A stretch of 64,000 bases of DNA from CADEED01 sp035502995 (GCA_035502995.1 DATJTW010000107.1:106111-170110), one strand, 5' to 3'. Positions 19,060-28,120 are shown, counted from the stretch's first letter. Notes: generated by a model not told the origin, from the letters alone. Made by a program: numbers and translations.

Positions 19060-19086
19060 TTAGCACTCCCCCCGAATGGCTGCTAA
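19060..19086 (-). promoter_or_regulatory. CIRCE operator (HrcA binding site) of groESL
   Basis: On the plus strand TTAGCACTC (19060-19068), a 9-base spacer, then GGCTGCTAA (19078-19086). The CIRCE consensus is TTAGCACTC-N9-GAGTGCTAA, so the left arm is perfect and the right arm matches at 7 of 9 positions. It abuts the -10 element, where bound HrcA would block transcription under normal temperature. Confidence 0.9.
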
Positions 19087-19113
19087 TTGTATTGACCGAG
19101 GCCTCCAATTCAA
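19086..19113 (-). promoter_or_regulatory. Sigma70-type promoter of groESL
   Basis: Read on the minus strand, -35 TTGAAT (19108-19113), a 16-base spacer and -10 TACAAT (19086-19091). Predicted transcription would start around 19079, inside the CIRCE element. Confidence 0.7.
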
Positions 19114-19280
19114 GCGCGGACGGGCTTTTTTTCGCGTCGGAGGGGCTCGGGAGTGAAATCAGCGGCCTGTTTTGCGGGTCACATCGAGGCGCGGCCGGCC
19201 GGGGTCTTCCATGATCCGGGCGATTCGCGCCCGTTCATATGTCGAATAGGATTGCCGGCCTTCGTGCCGCAGAGGTTTCG

Positions 19281-21518
19281 ATGAGCGCCAAGAGACTGCT
19301 GGCTTTCGCCATCCTTTCCACCGTGCTGGCCCTGCTGACGGCGGGACGCGCCTTCGCGATCGGGGAAGACGAGTTCCTCGACCCCGCCGACGCCTTCAAA
19401 TACACGGCGACCGCGGACGTCAGCACGGTCACCGTCGAGTGGCACGCCACCAAGGGCTACTACCTCTACAAGAAGCGCATGGGTATCGCCGCGGCGACGC
19501 CCGGCGTGACGGTCGGCGAGCCGGTGTACCCGAAGGGCGAGGTCCACAAGGACGAGTACTTCGGCGAGCAGGAAGTCTTCCGCAACGACTTCAAGGTCAC
19601 GGCGCCGCTGCAGGGCGCGAAGCCCGGCGACACGATCGCGCTGAAACTGAAATGGCAGGGCTGCGCGGACGCGGGCCTGTGTTACCCGCCGAGCACGTGG
19701 GATGCGACGGTGAAGGTGGCCGGCGCCGCAGCGGCAGCCGCTCCGTCGAAGACCGACGAGGTGTTCGGCGCGAACAAGGCGAAGTCGCCGATCGTCGAAG
19801 GCGAGGACGAGTTCCTGCCGGTCGATGGCGCGTTCGCGCTGACGGCGGACGCGGCCTCGAAGAACGTCATCAAGCTGAACTGGCGGATCGCCGACGGCTA
19901 TTACCTCTACAAGAACCGCATCAAGCTCGTGAGCGGCGACGACCAGCCGATCGGCGGCATCGAGCTGCCGAAGGGCGAACCGCACAGCGACGAATACTTC
20001 GGCGACCAGGAGATCTATCGCCAGAGTCTCGACGCGACGTTCTCGGTGCCGAACCGCCCGTCGAACAGCGTCTCGATCAAGGTGACCTACCAGGGCTGCG
20101 CGGACGCGGGCCTCTGCTATCCGCCCGAGACGAAGACCCTGTCGGTCTCGCTCGAGAACGCGCCGGCGACGGCCGCGGTCACCCCGACCGGCGGCGCGAC
20201 CCAGGGCAGCGGCTACGTCTCCGAGCAGGACAGCTTCACCGCGCGCCTGACTACCGGCAGCCTGTGGCTGGTGTTCGCCATCTGCTTCGCGGGCGGACTG
20301 CTGATGGCGTTCACGCCCTGCGTGCTGCCGATGGTGCCGATCCTGTCCGGCATCATCGCCGGCGGCGGTCCGAACATGTCCTCGACGCGCGCCTTCTTCC
20401 TGTCGTTGAGCTACGTCGGCGGCATCGCGGTGATCTACGTGCTGATGGGCGTGCTGGTCGCGCTGGTCGGCCACGGCGTGAACCTGCAGGCGATCTTCAA
20501 CCAGACGTGGATCCTCGTGCCGTTCGCGCTGCTGTTCGTGGTGCTGGCCACCTCGATGTTCGGCGCGTTCACGATCGAAATGCCGAGCTTCATCCAGTCG
20601 AAGCTCAGCGATGCGAGCAACCAGCAGCGCGCGGGCACGTTCATCGGCGTCGGCGTCATGGGCGCGTTGTCGGCACTGATCGTGTCGGCGTGCGTGGCGC
20701 CCGTCCTGATCGGCGCCTTGAGCTTCATCGCGCAGGGCGGCAGCGTGGCGCGCGGCGCCATCGCGATGTTCGCCATCGCACTCGGCATGGGCACGCCGCT
20801 GCTGCTGGTCGGCACGTCGGCGGGCGCGTTGCTGCCGCGCGCCGGTGCGTGGATGGAGACGATCAAGAATCTCTTCGGCGTCGCGTTCCTGTTCGTGGCC
20901 GCGTGGCTGCTGAACCGCGTTGTGCTCGGTTGGGCGAGCATGCTGCTGTGGGCGGTCCCGGCGTTCGCGCTGGCCTGGGTGCTGTGGAAGGTGCACACGA
21001 AGTCGGCCGGCAAGCGCTACGCGTGGCGCGGCGTTGCCGTGGCGTTCGCGCTGTACGGCGTGTCGCTGGTCGTCGGTGGCGCGCTGGGCAGCACGAATCC
21101 GTTCGCGCCGATCCCGGCGCTCGCCGCGAAGGTGGACTTCCTCGAGTTCAAGCGCATCAAAACGCTCGCGGATCTCGAGCGCGAAGTCGCGGCGGCCAAG
21201 GCGTCCGGCAAATCGGTGATGCTCGATTTCTACGCGGACTGGTGCGTGTCCTGCAAAGAGATGGAACACAAGACGTTCACCATCCCCGACGTGCAGGCCG
21301 CGCTGGCGAACACCGTGAAACTGCAGGCCGACGTCACCGCCAACGATGACGAGGACCAGGCGCTGCTCAAGCACTTCGACATCTTCGGTCCGCCGACGAT
21401 CGCCTTCTATGGCACCGATGGCGAGGAAAAGAGAAACTTCCGCGTCGTCGGGTTCATGGAGGCTGCGGAGTTCGCGGCCGTGGTCCGGCAAGCGGTCGAC
21501 GCACCGAAGACGCCGTGA
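19281..21518 (+). CDS. dsbD: Thiol:disulfide interchange protein DsbD with duplicated N-terminal domain
   Basis: This 745-residue inner-membrane reductase carries electrons from cytoplasmic thioredoxin to periplasmic thiol proteins. A signal peptide (1-26) is followed by two tandem DsbD N-terminal (alpha) domains: about 29-146 and 175-292. Each starts EDEFL, contains GYYLYK, and keeps the redox pair GCADAGLC (Cys128/134 and Cys273/279). Then comes the eight-helix membrane domain with FTPCVLPM (Cys347) and SACVAP, and a C-terminal thioredoxin domain with WCVSCKEME. Ordinary DsbD has a single alpha domain and is about 570 residues long, so this one carries an extra complete copy. I chose ATG 19281 (AGAGG upstream, direct signal peptide) over 19239. 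The last codons overlap the next gene by 4 bases. Confidence 0.95.
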   Translation: MSAKRLLAFAILSTVLALLTAGRAFAIGEDEFLDPADAFKYTATADVSTVTVEWHATKGYYLYKKRMGIAAATPGVTVGEPVYPKGEVHKDEYFGEQEVFRNDFKVTAPLQGAKPGDTIALKLKWQGCADAGLCYPPSTWDATVKVAGAAAAAAPSKTDEVFGANKAKSPIVEGEDEFLPVDGAFALTADAASKNVIKLNWRIADGYYLYKNRIKLVSGDDQPIGGIELPKGEPHSDEYFGDQEIYRQSLDATFSVPNRPSNSVSIKVTYQGCADAGLCYPPETKTLSVSLENAPATAAVTPTGGATQGSGYVSEQDSFTARLTTGSLWLVFAICFAGGLLMAFTPCVLPMVPILSGIIAGGGPNMSSTRAFFLSLSYVGGIAVIYVLMGVLVALVGHGVNLQAIFNQTWILVPFALLFVVLATSMFGAFTIEMPSFIQSKLSDASNQQRAGTFIGVGVMGALSALIVSACVAPVLIGALSFIAQGGSVARGAIAMFAIALGMGTPLLLVGTSAGALLPRAGAWMETIKNLFGVAFLFVAAWLLNRVVLGWASMLLWAVPAFALAWVLWKVHTKSAGKRYAWRGVAVAFALYGVSLVVGGALGSTNPFAPIPALAAKVDFLEFKRIKTLADLEREVAAAKASGKSVMLDFYADWCVSCKEMEHKTFTIPDVQAALANTVKLQADVTANDDEDQALLKHFDIFGPPTIAFYGTDGEEKRNFRVVGFMEAAEFAAVVRQAVDAPKTP

Positions 21519-22264
21519 CGGATCCTTCTTCGAAAGCACCGCGACTGCTGGTCGCGGCGGTCATCGTTGCCGCGGCCGGCGCGGGTGGCTACTTCGCGTA
21601 TCGCGCGAATGCAAAAGCGCCGGAAGCGATCACCGCGGAGCAGACCCCGGCTCCTGCCGCACCCAGCGGCGAAACGGCGGGCGAACCCGCGAGCGACGTC
21701 GCGGCCAATCCTTCTGCCGACGCCGGGGCGAAAAAGAAGGTCCCGGACACGCTGCCGGACATCACGCTCGCCGGCCTCGACGGCAAACCCACGAAGCTCG
21801 CGAGCTTTGCCGGCCGGCCGCTGATGCTGAATTTCTGGGCGACGTGGTGCGCCCCCTGCCGCCGCGAGATTCCGCTGCTCAATAAGATAAGAGAGCAACG
21901 GAAGGGTCAGAATGCCGAGATCGTCGGCGTTGCCGTCGATTTCCGCGACGATGTGCTCGCGTACGTGAAAAAAACGCCCATCAGCTATCCGTTGCTGATG
22001 GGGGAAGAGGATGGCCTGGCCGCCGCCGAGGCGTTCGGCATGGGCATGGCCTTCCCCTTTTCGGTCTTCGTCGACAGCCAGAACCGGGTGCTGACCATAA
22101 AGGTGGGCGAGTTGCACGAAGATGAGGCCAACTTCGCGTTCGATCGACTGAAGGACATCGACAATGGCGTCCTGACGCGGGAAGCCGCCCAGGCGGCGGT
22201 TGCCGATGCTTTCCGGGAGATGGCGGCCAAACGGGCCAAATCGGAGTCGGCCGAGGCTCATTGA
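21515..22264 (+). CDS. TlpA-like membrane-anchored thioredoxin
   Basis: This 249-residue protein starts with GTG overlapping the dsbD stop (GTGA), implying translational coupling. An N-terminal anchor helix (about residues 9-30) and an Ala/Pro-rich linker precede a TlpA/ResA-type thioredoxin domain. Its active site is FWATWCAPCRRE, and a cis-proline loop FPFSVFVD follows. It faces the periplasm and is the natural acceptor of electrons from DsbD, for example for cytochrome c maturation or other disulfide reduction. The C-terminal extension of about 40 residues (VLTREAAQAAV onward) is helical and not usual for the family. Confidence 0.9.
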   Translation: MTDPSSKAPRLLVAAVIVAAAGAGGYFAYRANAKAPEAITAEQTPAPAAPSGETAGEPASDVAANPSADAGAKKKVPDTLPDITLAGLDGKPTKLASFAGRPLMLNFWATWCAPCRREIPLLNKIREQRKGQNAEIVGVAVDFRDDVLAYVKKTPISYPLLMGEEDGLAAAEAFGMGMAFPFSVFVDSQNRVLTIKVGELHEDEANFAFDRLKDIDNGVLTREAAQAAVADAFREMAAKRAKSESAEAH

Positions 22265-22273
22265 CCGGTGATC

Positions 22274-22294
22274 CGGCCGCGTTCGCGGCCGTTT
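22274..22294 (+). terminator. Possible terminator between the tlpA-like gene and aroQ
   Basis: CGGCCGCG (22274-22281) pairs with CGCGGCCG (22284-22291) around a very short loop and is followed by TTT only. The stem is GC-rich but the T run is short; it may separate the dsbD-tlpA unit from aroQ. Confidence 0.4.
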
Positions 22295-22374
22295 GGCGAA
22301 AACCGCGCACGTTCCGGACCAATTACGGTAAATTCGCCGCCTTCTGTTGACCCCGGGGGATGGTCGAAAGAGCC

Positions 22375-22821
22375 ATGGCGCGACTCTTATTACTGAATGG
22401 TCCGAACCTGAACCTGCTCGGCACCCGCGAGCCCGAGGTCTACGGGGCGGACACGCTGGCCGCCATCGAAGAACGCGCCCGCAACGCGGCCGCGAAGCTG
22501 GGCCACGAGCTGGTCGCCTTCCAGAGCAATGCCGAACACGAGCTCATCGACCGCGTGCAGACCGCGCGTGCCAACGGTATCGCCTTCGCCGTGATCAATC
22601 CGGGTGCGTTCACGCACACCAGCGTCGCGCTGCGCGATGCCCTGCTGGGCGTGAAGCTGCCGTTCATCGAACTACACCTGTCGAACACGTTCGCCCGGGA
22701 GAAATTCCGGCATCACTCGTATTTCTCCGATATCGCCGTGGGCTGCATCGTGGGGCTGGGAGCCCTGGGATACGAGCTCGCGATCCAGGCGGCGGCCGCG
22801 CGCCTCCAGACCAAGAATTAA
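22375..22821 (+). CDS. aroQ: Type II 3-dehydroquinate dehydratase
   Basis: This 148-residue enzyme of the shikimate pathway converts 3-dehydroquinate to 3-dehydroshikimate. It shows NGPNLNLLGTREPEVYG at the N-terminus, INPGAFTHTSVALRDAL in the middle and ELHLSN later, all diagnostic of the type II dodecameric enzyme. I chose the ATG at 22375 (MARLLLLNGPN) because it matches the family start; an in-frame ATG at 22360 adds five residues and cannot be excluded. It precedes accB by 27 bp, the usual gammaproteobacterial order. Confidence 0.97.
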   Translation: MARLLLLNGPNLNLLGTREPEVYGADTLAAIEERARNAAAKLGHELVAFQSNAEHELIDRVQTARANGIAFAVINPGAFTHTSVALRDALLGVKLPFIELHLSNTFAREKFRHHSYFSDIAVGCIVGLGALGYELAIQAAAARLQTKN

Positions 22822-22848
22822 CCGTTTTCACACGAAGGGAGTCCGACG

Positions 22849-23319
22849 TTGGACATTCGGAAAGTAAAGAAGCTCATCGAACTACTCGAAGAGTCGGGGA
22901 TCGCGGAGATCGAGATCAAGGAAGGCGAGGAAGCGGTGCGCATCAGCCGCATGCCGACCGGCCAAGTCGTGACCCAGCTCGCGCCGCAGATGATCGCGGC
23001 GCCGGCTCCCGCCGCCGCCCCCGCCGCGGCTCCCGCGGCCGCCACCGCCGGTGGGCCGCCCGCGGCACCCGCGCGTCGCGCCAATGAACATGTGGTCGCG
23101 GCGCCGATGGTCGGCACGTTCTATTCGTCCGCTTCGCCCGGCGCGAAGCCGTTCGTCGAGATCGGCAGCGACGTCAAGGAAGGCCAGGTGCTCTGCATCA
23201 TCGAGGCCATGAAGATGATGAACCAGATCGAGAGCGACAAGACCGGCAAGATCACCGCCATCATGGCGACCAACGGCGACCCCGTGGAATTCGGCCAACC
23301 GCTATTCGTCATCGAATAG
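22849..23319 (+). CDS. accB: Biotin carboxyl carrier protein of acetyl-CoA carboxylase
   Basis: This 156-residue protein starts MDIRKVKKLIELLEESG, the typical BCCP N-terminus. It has an Ala/Pro-rich linker (about residues 47-80) and a biotinyl domain with EAMKMM, where Lys122 is the biotinylated residue. It carries the carboxyl group between AccC and AccAD in the first step of fatty acid synthesis. The start codon is TTG, supported by GAAGGGAG 8-15 bases upstream and by the family alignment; no ATG fits. It is followed by accC after 12 bp. Confidence 0.97.
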   Translation: MDIRKVKKLIELLEESGIAEIEIKEGEEAVRISRMPTGQVVTQLAPQMIAAPAPAAAPAAAPAAATAGGPPAAPARRANEHVVAAPMVGTFYSSASPGAKPFVEIGSDVKEGQVLCIIEAMKMMNQIESDKTGKITAIMATNGDPVEFGQPLFVIE

Positions 23320-23331
23320 GGCCACCGAACA

Positions 23332-24675
23332 ATGCTCGACAAGATCATCATCGCGAATCGCGGCGAGATCGCGCTTCGCATCCTGCGCGCCTGCCGCGAG
23401 CTCGGGATCAAGACGGTCGCGGTGCATTCGACCGCCGACTACAACCTGAAGCACGTGCTGCTCGCCGACGAGTCGGTGTGCATCGGCCCGCCGCAGTCGC
23501 AGAAGTCGTACCTCAACATGCCGGCGATCATCAGCGCGGCCGAGGTCACGGACGCGGTCGGCATCCATCCGGGTTACGGATTCCTTTCGGAGAACGCGGA
23601 CTTCGCGGAGCGCGTCGAGAAGAGCGGCTTCACGTTCATCGGCCCGCGCGCCGACGTGATCCGCATGATGGGAGACAAGGTCTCGGCCATCAACGTGATG
23701 AAGAAGGCCGGCGTGCCCTGCGTGCCCGGCTCGGGCGGCCCGCTCGGCGACGTGCCGGAAGAGAACTTCCGCATCGCGCGCGACATCGGCTACCCGGTCA
23801 TCATCAAGGCGTCCGGCGGCGGCGGCGGCCGCGGCATGCGCGTGGTGCACAGCGAAGCGGCGTTGCTCAATGCGATCGCGGTCACGAAGAGCGAGGCCCT
23901 GGCCGCGTTCAACAACGACCAGGTCTACATGGAGAAATTCCTCGAGCGCCCGCGCCACATCGAATTCCAGGTGCTGGCCGACCATCATGGCAACGTGATC
24001 CATCTCGGCGAGCGCGACTGCAGCATGCAAAGACGCCACCAGAAGGTCGTCGAGGAAGCGCCGGCCCCGGGCATCACCGAGGCGCAGCGCGAGAAGATGG
24101 GCGAGCGCGTGGTCGAGGCCTGCAAGGCCGTCGGTTACCGCAGCGCCGGCACGCTCGAGTTCCTGTACCAGGACAACGAGTTCTACTTCATCGAGATGAA
24201 CACGCGCATCCAGGTGGAACACCCGGTGACCGAGCTCATCACGGGCATCGACCTCGTGAAGGCGCAGCTGCTGATCGCCTCCGGCGAGAAGCTGCAGTAC
24301 GCGCAGAAGGACATCAAGCTCACCGGCCACGCCATCGAGTGCCGCATCAACGCGGAGGACGCGAAGACGTTCATGCCCTCGCCCGGCCCGATCAAGCTGT
24401 GGCACGCGCCCGGCGGTCCCGGCATCCGGGTAGATAGCCACATCTACTCCGGCTACAACGTGCCGCCGCACTACGATTCGCTGATCGCCAAGGTCATCTC
24501 GTACGGCGACACGCGCGAGACGGCGATCGCGCGCATGCGCAATGCATTGGCCGAGATGGTCGTCGAAGGGATCAAGACGAACACGGCGCTGCACCAGGAA
24601 ATCTTCACGCACCAGGCGTTCCGCACCGGTGGACAGGACATCCACTACCTGGAGCGCCGACTCGGCCTGAAGTAA
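23332..24675 (+). CDS. accC: Biotin carboxylase subunit of acetyl-CoA carboxylase
   Basis: This 447-residue protein starts MLDKIIIANRGEIALRILRA and is full length for the family. The ATP-grasp domain has the glycine-rich loop KASGGGGGRGMR and the catalytic region HLGERDCSMQRRHQK. The conserved EMNTRIQVEHPVTE is also present. It carboxylates biotin on AccB with bicarbonate and ATP. The stop codon touches the GTG start of prmA. Confidence 0.99.
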   Translation: MLDKIIIANRGEIALRILRACRELGIKTVAVHSTADYNLKHVLLADESVCIGPPQSQKSYLNMPAIISAAEVTDAVGIHPGYGFLSENADFAERVEKSGFTFIGPRADVIRMMGDKVSAINVMKKAGVPCVPGSGGPLGDVPEENFRIARDIGYPVIIKASGGGGGRGMRVVHSEAALLNAIAVTKSEALAAFNNDQVYMEKFLERPRHIEFQVLADHHGNVIHLGERDCSMQRRHQKVVEEAPAPGITEAQREKMGERVVEACKAVGYRSAGTLEFLYQDNEFYFIEMNTRIQVEHPVTELITGIDLVKAQLLIASGEKLQYAQKDIKLTGHAIECRINAEDAKTFMPSPGPIKLWHAPGGPGIRVDSHIYSGYNVPPHYDSLIAKVISYGDTRETAIARMRNALAEMVVEGIKTNTALHQEIFTHQAFRTGGQDIHYLERRLGLK

Positions 24676-25554
24676 GTGCCTCAGCTGGCGATCACGCTGG
24701 ACCTCGACGGGCTCGATGCCGAGCTCGTCGAGGAATCCTGCTTCGAATTCGGTGCGCTCGCGGTCTCGTACACGGACCAGCACGACGATCCCATCCTCGA
24801 ACCCGCGCCCGGCGAGTTCCGGCTGTGGCCGCATTCGCGGCTGCAGGCGTTGTTCCCGTTCGAGACCTCGCCGGAGGAACTGGTGACCGGCCTGTCGCAC
24901 GTGCTGCGGATCGACCCGGCGCGCCTGTCGCTCGAGACGCTGGCGGATCGCGTCTGGGAACGCGAGTGGCTGCGCGATTTCCACCCGATGTGCTTCGGCC
25001 GCAAGTTGTGGGTGGCGCCGCACCACTCGCACGTGCACACGCGGGACGCGGTCATCGTGCGGCTCGATCCCGGTCTCGCCTTCGGCACCGGCACGCACGC
25101 GACCACGGCGATGTGCCTGTCGTGGCTCGACGAGCACGCGGGGCCCGGCCAGACCGCCATCGACTACGGCTGCGGCTCCGGCGTGCTCGCCGTCGCCGCG
25201 GCGAAACTCGGCGCGCGCGCCGCGCATGCCTTCGACATCGATCCGCAGGCGCTGACCGCGACGCGCGACAACGCCGCCGCCAATGACGTCGGCGGAATCG
25301 TCCACGTGGTCGACACCGACGCGCAGCTGCCCGCGGGCGCCGACCTGCTGCTGGCTAACATCCTGTGCGGTCCGCTGTGCGAGCTCGCGCCGCGCTTCGC
25401 CGCGTTGACGCGCCCCGGCGGGCGCATCGTGCTCGCCGGCCTGCTGTCGACGCAGGCCGACGACGTGAGCGCGGCGCACGCGCCGTGGTTCGACGTCACG
25501 CCGTTCGCGACCCGCGACGGCTGGACCGCGCTCTCCGGCGTGCGCAAGCCGTGA
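24676..25554 (+). CDS. prmA: Ribosomal protein L11 methyltransferase
   Basis: This 292-residue protein uses a GTG start immediately after the accC stop. It has the PrmA N-terminal substrate-recognition domain and a SAM-binding Rossmann fold. The motif I region reads AIDYGCGSGVLAVAAAKLGA, the preceding GLAFGTGTHATT is specific for PrmA, and NILCGPL is the catalytic-loop motif. It trimethylates ribosomal protein L11 on lysines and the N-terminus. The gene order accC-prmA is common in gammaproteobacteria. Confidence 0.96.
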   Translation: MPQLAITLDLDGLDAELVEESCFEFGALAVSYTDQHDDPILEPAPGEFRLWPHSRLQALFPFETSPEELVTGLSHVLRIDPARLSLETLADRVWEREWLRDFHPMCFGRKLWVAPHHSHVHTRDAVIVRLDPGLAFGTGTHATTAMCLSWLDEHAGPGQTAIDYGCGSGVLAVAAAKLGARAAHAFDIDPQALTATRDNAAANDVGGIVHVVDTDAQLPAGADLLLANILCGPLCELAPRFAALTRPGGRIVLAGLLSTQADDVSAAHAPWFDVTPFATRDGWTALSGVRKP

Positions 25555-25615
25555 GCCTTGCCTTTCCCTCCACTCGCGGCGCATAAAGGCCGCGCCACCA
25601 CCACAGGATCTCCGC

Positions 25616-27025
25616 TTGTTCACCGTCTGTCCGAAATGCACGCTGACCCTGGTCGTCACGACCGTGGACCTGCGCGCCGGACAAGGCTACGTGCGCTGTG
25701 GCCGCTGCTCGAACGTGTTCAACGCGCTGATCGCGTTGCGCGAAGGTGATCCCGCGAACGGCACGTCCGATACGGCGAATCGCCGGCTCCAGGAAACCGC
25801 GCCGGCCTCCGTCGATCCCGCGAAAGGCGTCGGCGTGGAGATGGATCCGGAACCGGAGCCCGAGCCCACGCCGGAACCGCTGGTCGAAGAAATCCTGATG
25901 TCGTCGGAAGGCGAGACATCGCTCGACGAGCCGTCGCTCGAGTTCGATCCGCAGGCCACCGACGTCTCGGAGATCTTCATCTCCGCCGACGATCCCGAAC
26001 AGGGTGCCTCGGGCACGTACGAAGCCGTGGTACTGCAGGTCGATCCGCCGCTCGACCCGGAGCTCATCGCCGAGCCGGCCTCGCACACGGACACGATCGC
26101 TTCCGAAGAGTGGTCGCTGCTCGACGACGAGCCGCCGGCCGACGCCGAATCGGTCATCGAGGAATCTCCGCTCGTGGCGGCAGCCGCGGCCGAGGACGCC
26201 GGCGAGAGCGAAGGCGCGCCGGCGGATCCGAGCTGGGTCGAGGAGATGTTCGCCGAGGCCGAAGCGCAGTCCGCGGCGAAGCAACCGGCGTCGGCACCGG
26301 CGTCGCCGAAGCCGGCCGTGCGCGGCGGCCGGCGCGCCGCCGATCTCGTCGCCGCCGAGCCGCCGGCGCACGAGGAAATCGAAATCCAGGGCGAGCCGGA
26401 GTTCGCACCCGACGATGCCGCGATCGCGAAGCCGGCACCCAGCGAGGCCGCCATCGCCGCGTTGAGCGGCACGCCGGAAAACCGCCGCCCCGCCTGGCAG
26501 TACATCGCGGGCGTGAGCGCGCTGGCGCTGGTCTTCGTGCTGCAGATCGTCCACTTCAACCGGCAGAGTCTCGCGCTCAGCCCGACGTTCGGCCCCGCCG
26601 TGGCGAAGGTGTACGGCTGGCTCGGGGCGACGCTGACGCCGCGCTGGGACCTCACCGCGTACTCCGTGCGCCAGCTCGGCGCCGAATCCGAGGGCGCCGA
26701 CGGTACGCGCCTGCGCGTGCGCGTGTCGCTGCAGAACGAGAGCGCGCGCGTGCAGCCGCTGCCGCTGCTGCGGCTGACGCTCGAGGATCGCTTCGGCAAT
26801 CCCGTCGCGACGCGCGATCTCGAGCCCGCCGACTATCTTCCCAAGCGTCTCGCCGACCAGCGCCTGCTCGAGCCCGACCAGCGCATCGACGCCGAGGTGC
26901 ACGTGCTCGATCCCGGCAAGACCGCGATGGGCTTCGTGATCGACGCCTGTCTGCGTTCGGCGAGCGGCGGCATCGGCTGCACGGCGGACGCGCGCGCGCA
27001 GCAGCCGAAACGCGCCGACGGCTGA
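25616..27025 (+). CDS. Zinc-ribbon and DUF3426 domain membrane protein
   Basis: This 469-residue protein has an N-terminal MJ0042-type zinc ribbon (Cys5, Cys8, Cys28, Cys31: CPKC and CGRC). A long acidic, Pro/Glu/Ser-rich disordered region (about 45-290) leads to one transmembrane helix at 296-314 and a C-terminal DUF3426 domain outside the membrane (RLRVRVSLQNESARVQPLP onward). This architecture is standard for the gene between prmA and dusB. Its function is unknown. The start is TTG at 25616, preceded by AGGAT; the zinc ribbon begins directly there. Confidence 0.9.
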   Translation: MFTVCPKCTLTLVVTTVDLRAGQGYVRCGRCSNVFNALIALREGDPANGTSDTANRRLQETAPASVDPAKGVGVEMDPEPEPEPTPEPLVEEILMSSEGETSLDEPSLEFDPQATDVSEIFISADDPEQGASGTYEAVVLQVDPPLDPELIAEPASHTDTIASEEWSLLDDEPPADAESVIEESPLVAAAAAEDAGESEGAPADPSWVEEMFAEAEAQSAAKQPASAPASPKPAVRGGRRAADLVAAEPPAHEEIEIQGEPEFAPDDAAIAKPAPSEAAIAALSGTPENRRPAWQYIAGVSALALVFVLQIVHFNRQSLALSPTFGPAVAKVYGWLGATLTPRWDLTAYSVRQLGAESEGADGTRLRVRVSLQNESARVQPLPLLRLTLEDRFGNPVATRDLEPADYLPKRLADQRLLEPDQRIDAEVHVLDPGKTAMGFVIDACLRSASGGIGCTADARAQQPKRADG

Positions 27026-27028
27026 TCC

Positions 27029-28078
27029 ATGTCGGCCGATAGCCCGCCACCGCTCGTTGCCAGCATCGGGCCGTACACGCTGCCCTCCAACGTCGTGCTC
27101 GCGCCGATGGCCGGCGTGACCGATCGCCCCTTTCGGGTGATTGCCCGACGCTTCGGCGCGGGACTCGCCGCGTCGGAAATGATCACGAGTGACGTGCGCC
27201 TCTGGACGACGGCGAAAACGCAACGTCGCATGGACCACGTCGGCGAACCCGAGCCGCGCGTGGTGCAGCTGGCCGGCGCGGATCCGGACGCGCTCGCCGA
27301 AGCGGCGCGCCGCAATATCGATCTCGGCGCGCAGATCATCGACATCAACATGGGCTGCCCGGCAAAAAAAGTCTGTAACCGCCTGTGCGGCTCGGCTTTG
27401 CTCACCGATGAAGCGCTCGTCGCGAAAATTCTCGAGACCGTCGTTGCCGCGAGCAGCGTTCCGGTGACACTGAAGACGCGCACCGGATTCCGTCGCGACG
27501 AACGCAACGGTGTGCGCATCGCGCAACTCGCTGAATCGTGTGGCATCGCGGCGCTCGCGGTGCACGGACGCACGCGCGAAGATTTTTACGATGGTGCAGC
27601 GGAGTACGACACCATCCGCGAAATCAGATCGCGCACGCGCATTCCCTTATTCGCGAATGGCGATATTGATTCGCCGCAAAAAGCGCGATCGGTGCTTGAT
27701 TTGACCGGTGCGACAGGAGTAATGCTCGGACGCGGCGCGCATGGCTCGCCGTGGATATTCCGTGATGTCAATTATTTTTTGTCTCACGGAAAAAATGCGC
27801 CCGCACTTCCATTCGCCGAAGTGAGTGCTACCATCCTCGCGCATCTCGAATCCCTCTACGACTTTTACGGCGAAGAGACAGGCGTTCGAGTTGCACGCAA
27901 ACACCTCGGTTGGTATCTCGAGAAGATGCAGGATGCGCCCGATGTCCGTCGGGAGTTGATGGCAGCTTCGACGTCGGCGTCGCAGTTTGCGTTGTCGAAA
28001 AAAAGTCTCGACGCCTGGGTGCAGGCCCGCGAAGAGATAGCCGCTGCGACCTGGGGAGGTATCGCGGCGAGCGGATGA
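27029..28078 (+). CDS. dusB: tRNA-dihydrouridine synthase B
   Basis: This 349-residue FMN enzyme reduces uridines in the tRNA D-loop. It has VVLAPMAGVTDRPFR at the N-terminus, EMITSDV, NMGCPAKKV with catalytic Cys110, TLKTRTGF, VHGRTRE and GVMLGRGAHGSPW, all family hallmarks. It precedes fis, as in E. coli, where dusB and fis form an operon. The second half of the gene, especially 27577-27800, is visibly poorer in G+C than its surroundings and uses codons such as TTT, TTA, AAA and AAT, as if recently recombined or under different codon pressure. Confidence 0.96.
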   Translation: MSADSPPPLVASIGPYTLPSNVVLAPMAGVTDRPFRVIARRFGAGLAASEMITSDVRLWTTAKTQRRMDHVGEPEPRVVQLAGADPDALAEAARRNIDLGAQIIDINMGCPAKKVCNRLCGSALLTDEALVAKILETVVAASSVPVTLKTRTGFRRDERNGVRIAQLAESCGIAALAVHGRTREDFYDGAAEYDTIREIRSRTRIPLFANGDIDSPQKARSVLDLTGATGVMLGRGAHGSPWIFRDVNYFLSHGKNAPALPFAEVSATILAHLESLYDFYGEETGVRVARKHLGWYLEKMQDAPDVRRELMAASTSASQFALSKKSLDAWVQAREEIAAATWGGIAASG

Positions 28079-28120
28079 GACGGGTGTTCAGGCTCGGACA
28101 CAGACGATGGGGCTCATTGA

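Noticed and set aside
19179..21539. A 786-codon minus-strand frame opposite dsbD
   Set aside because: It is a mirror frame of dsbD; its composition is dominated by Arg, His and Gln with no recognisable domain.
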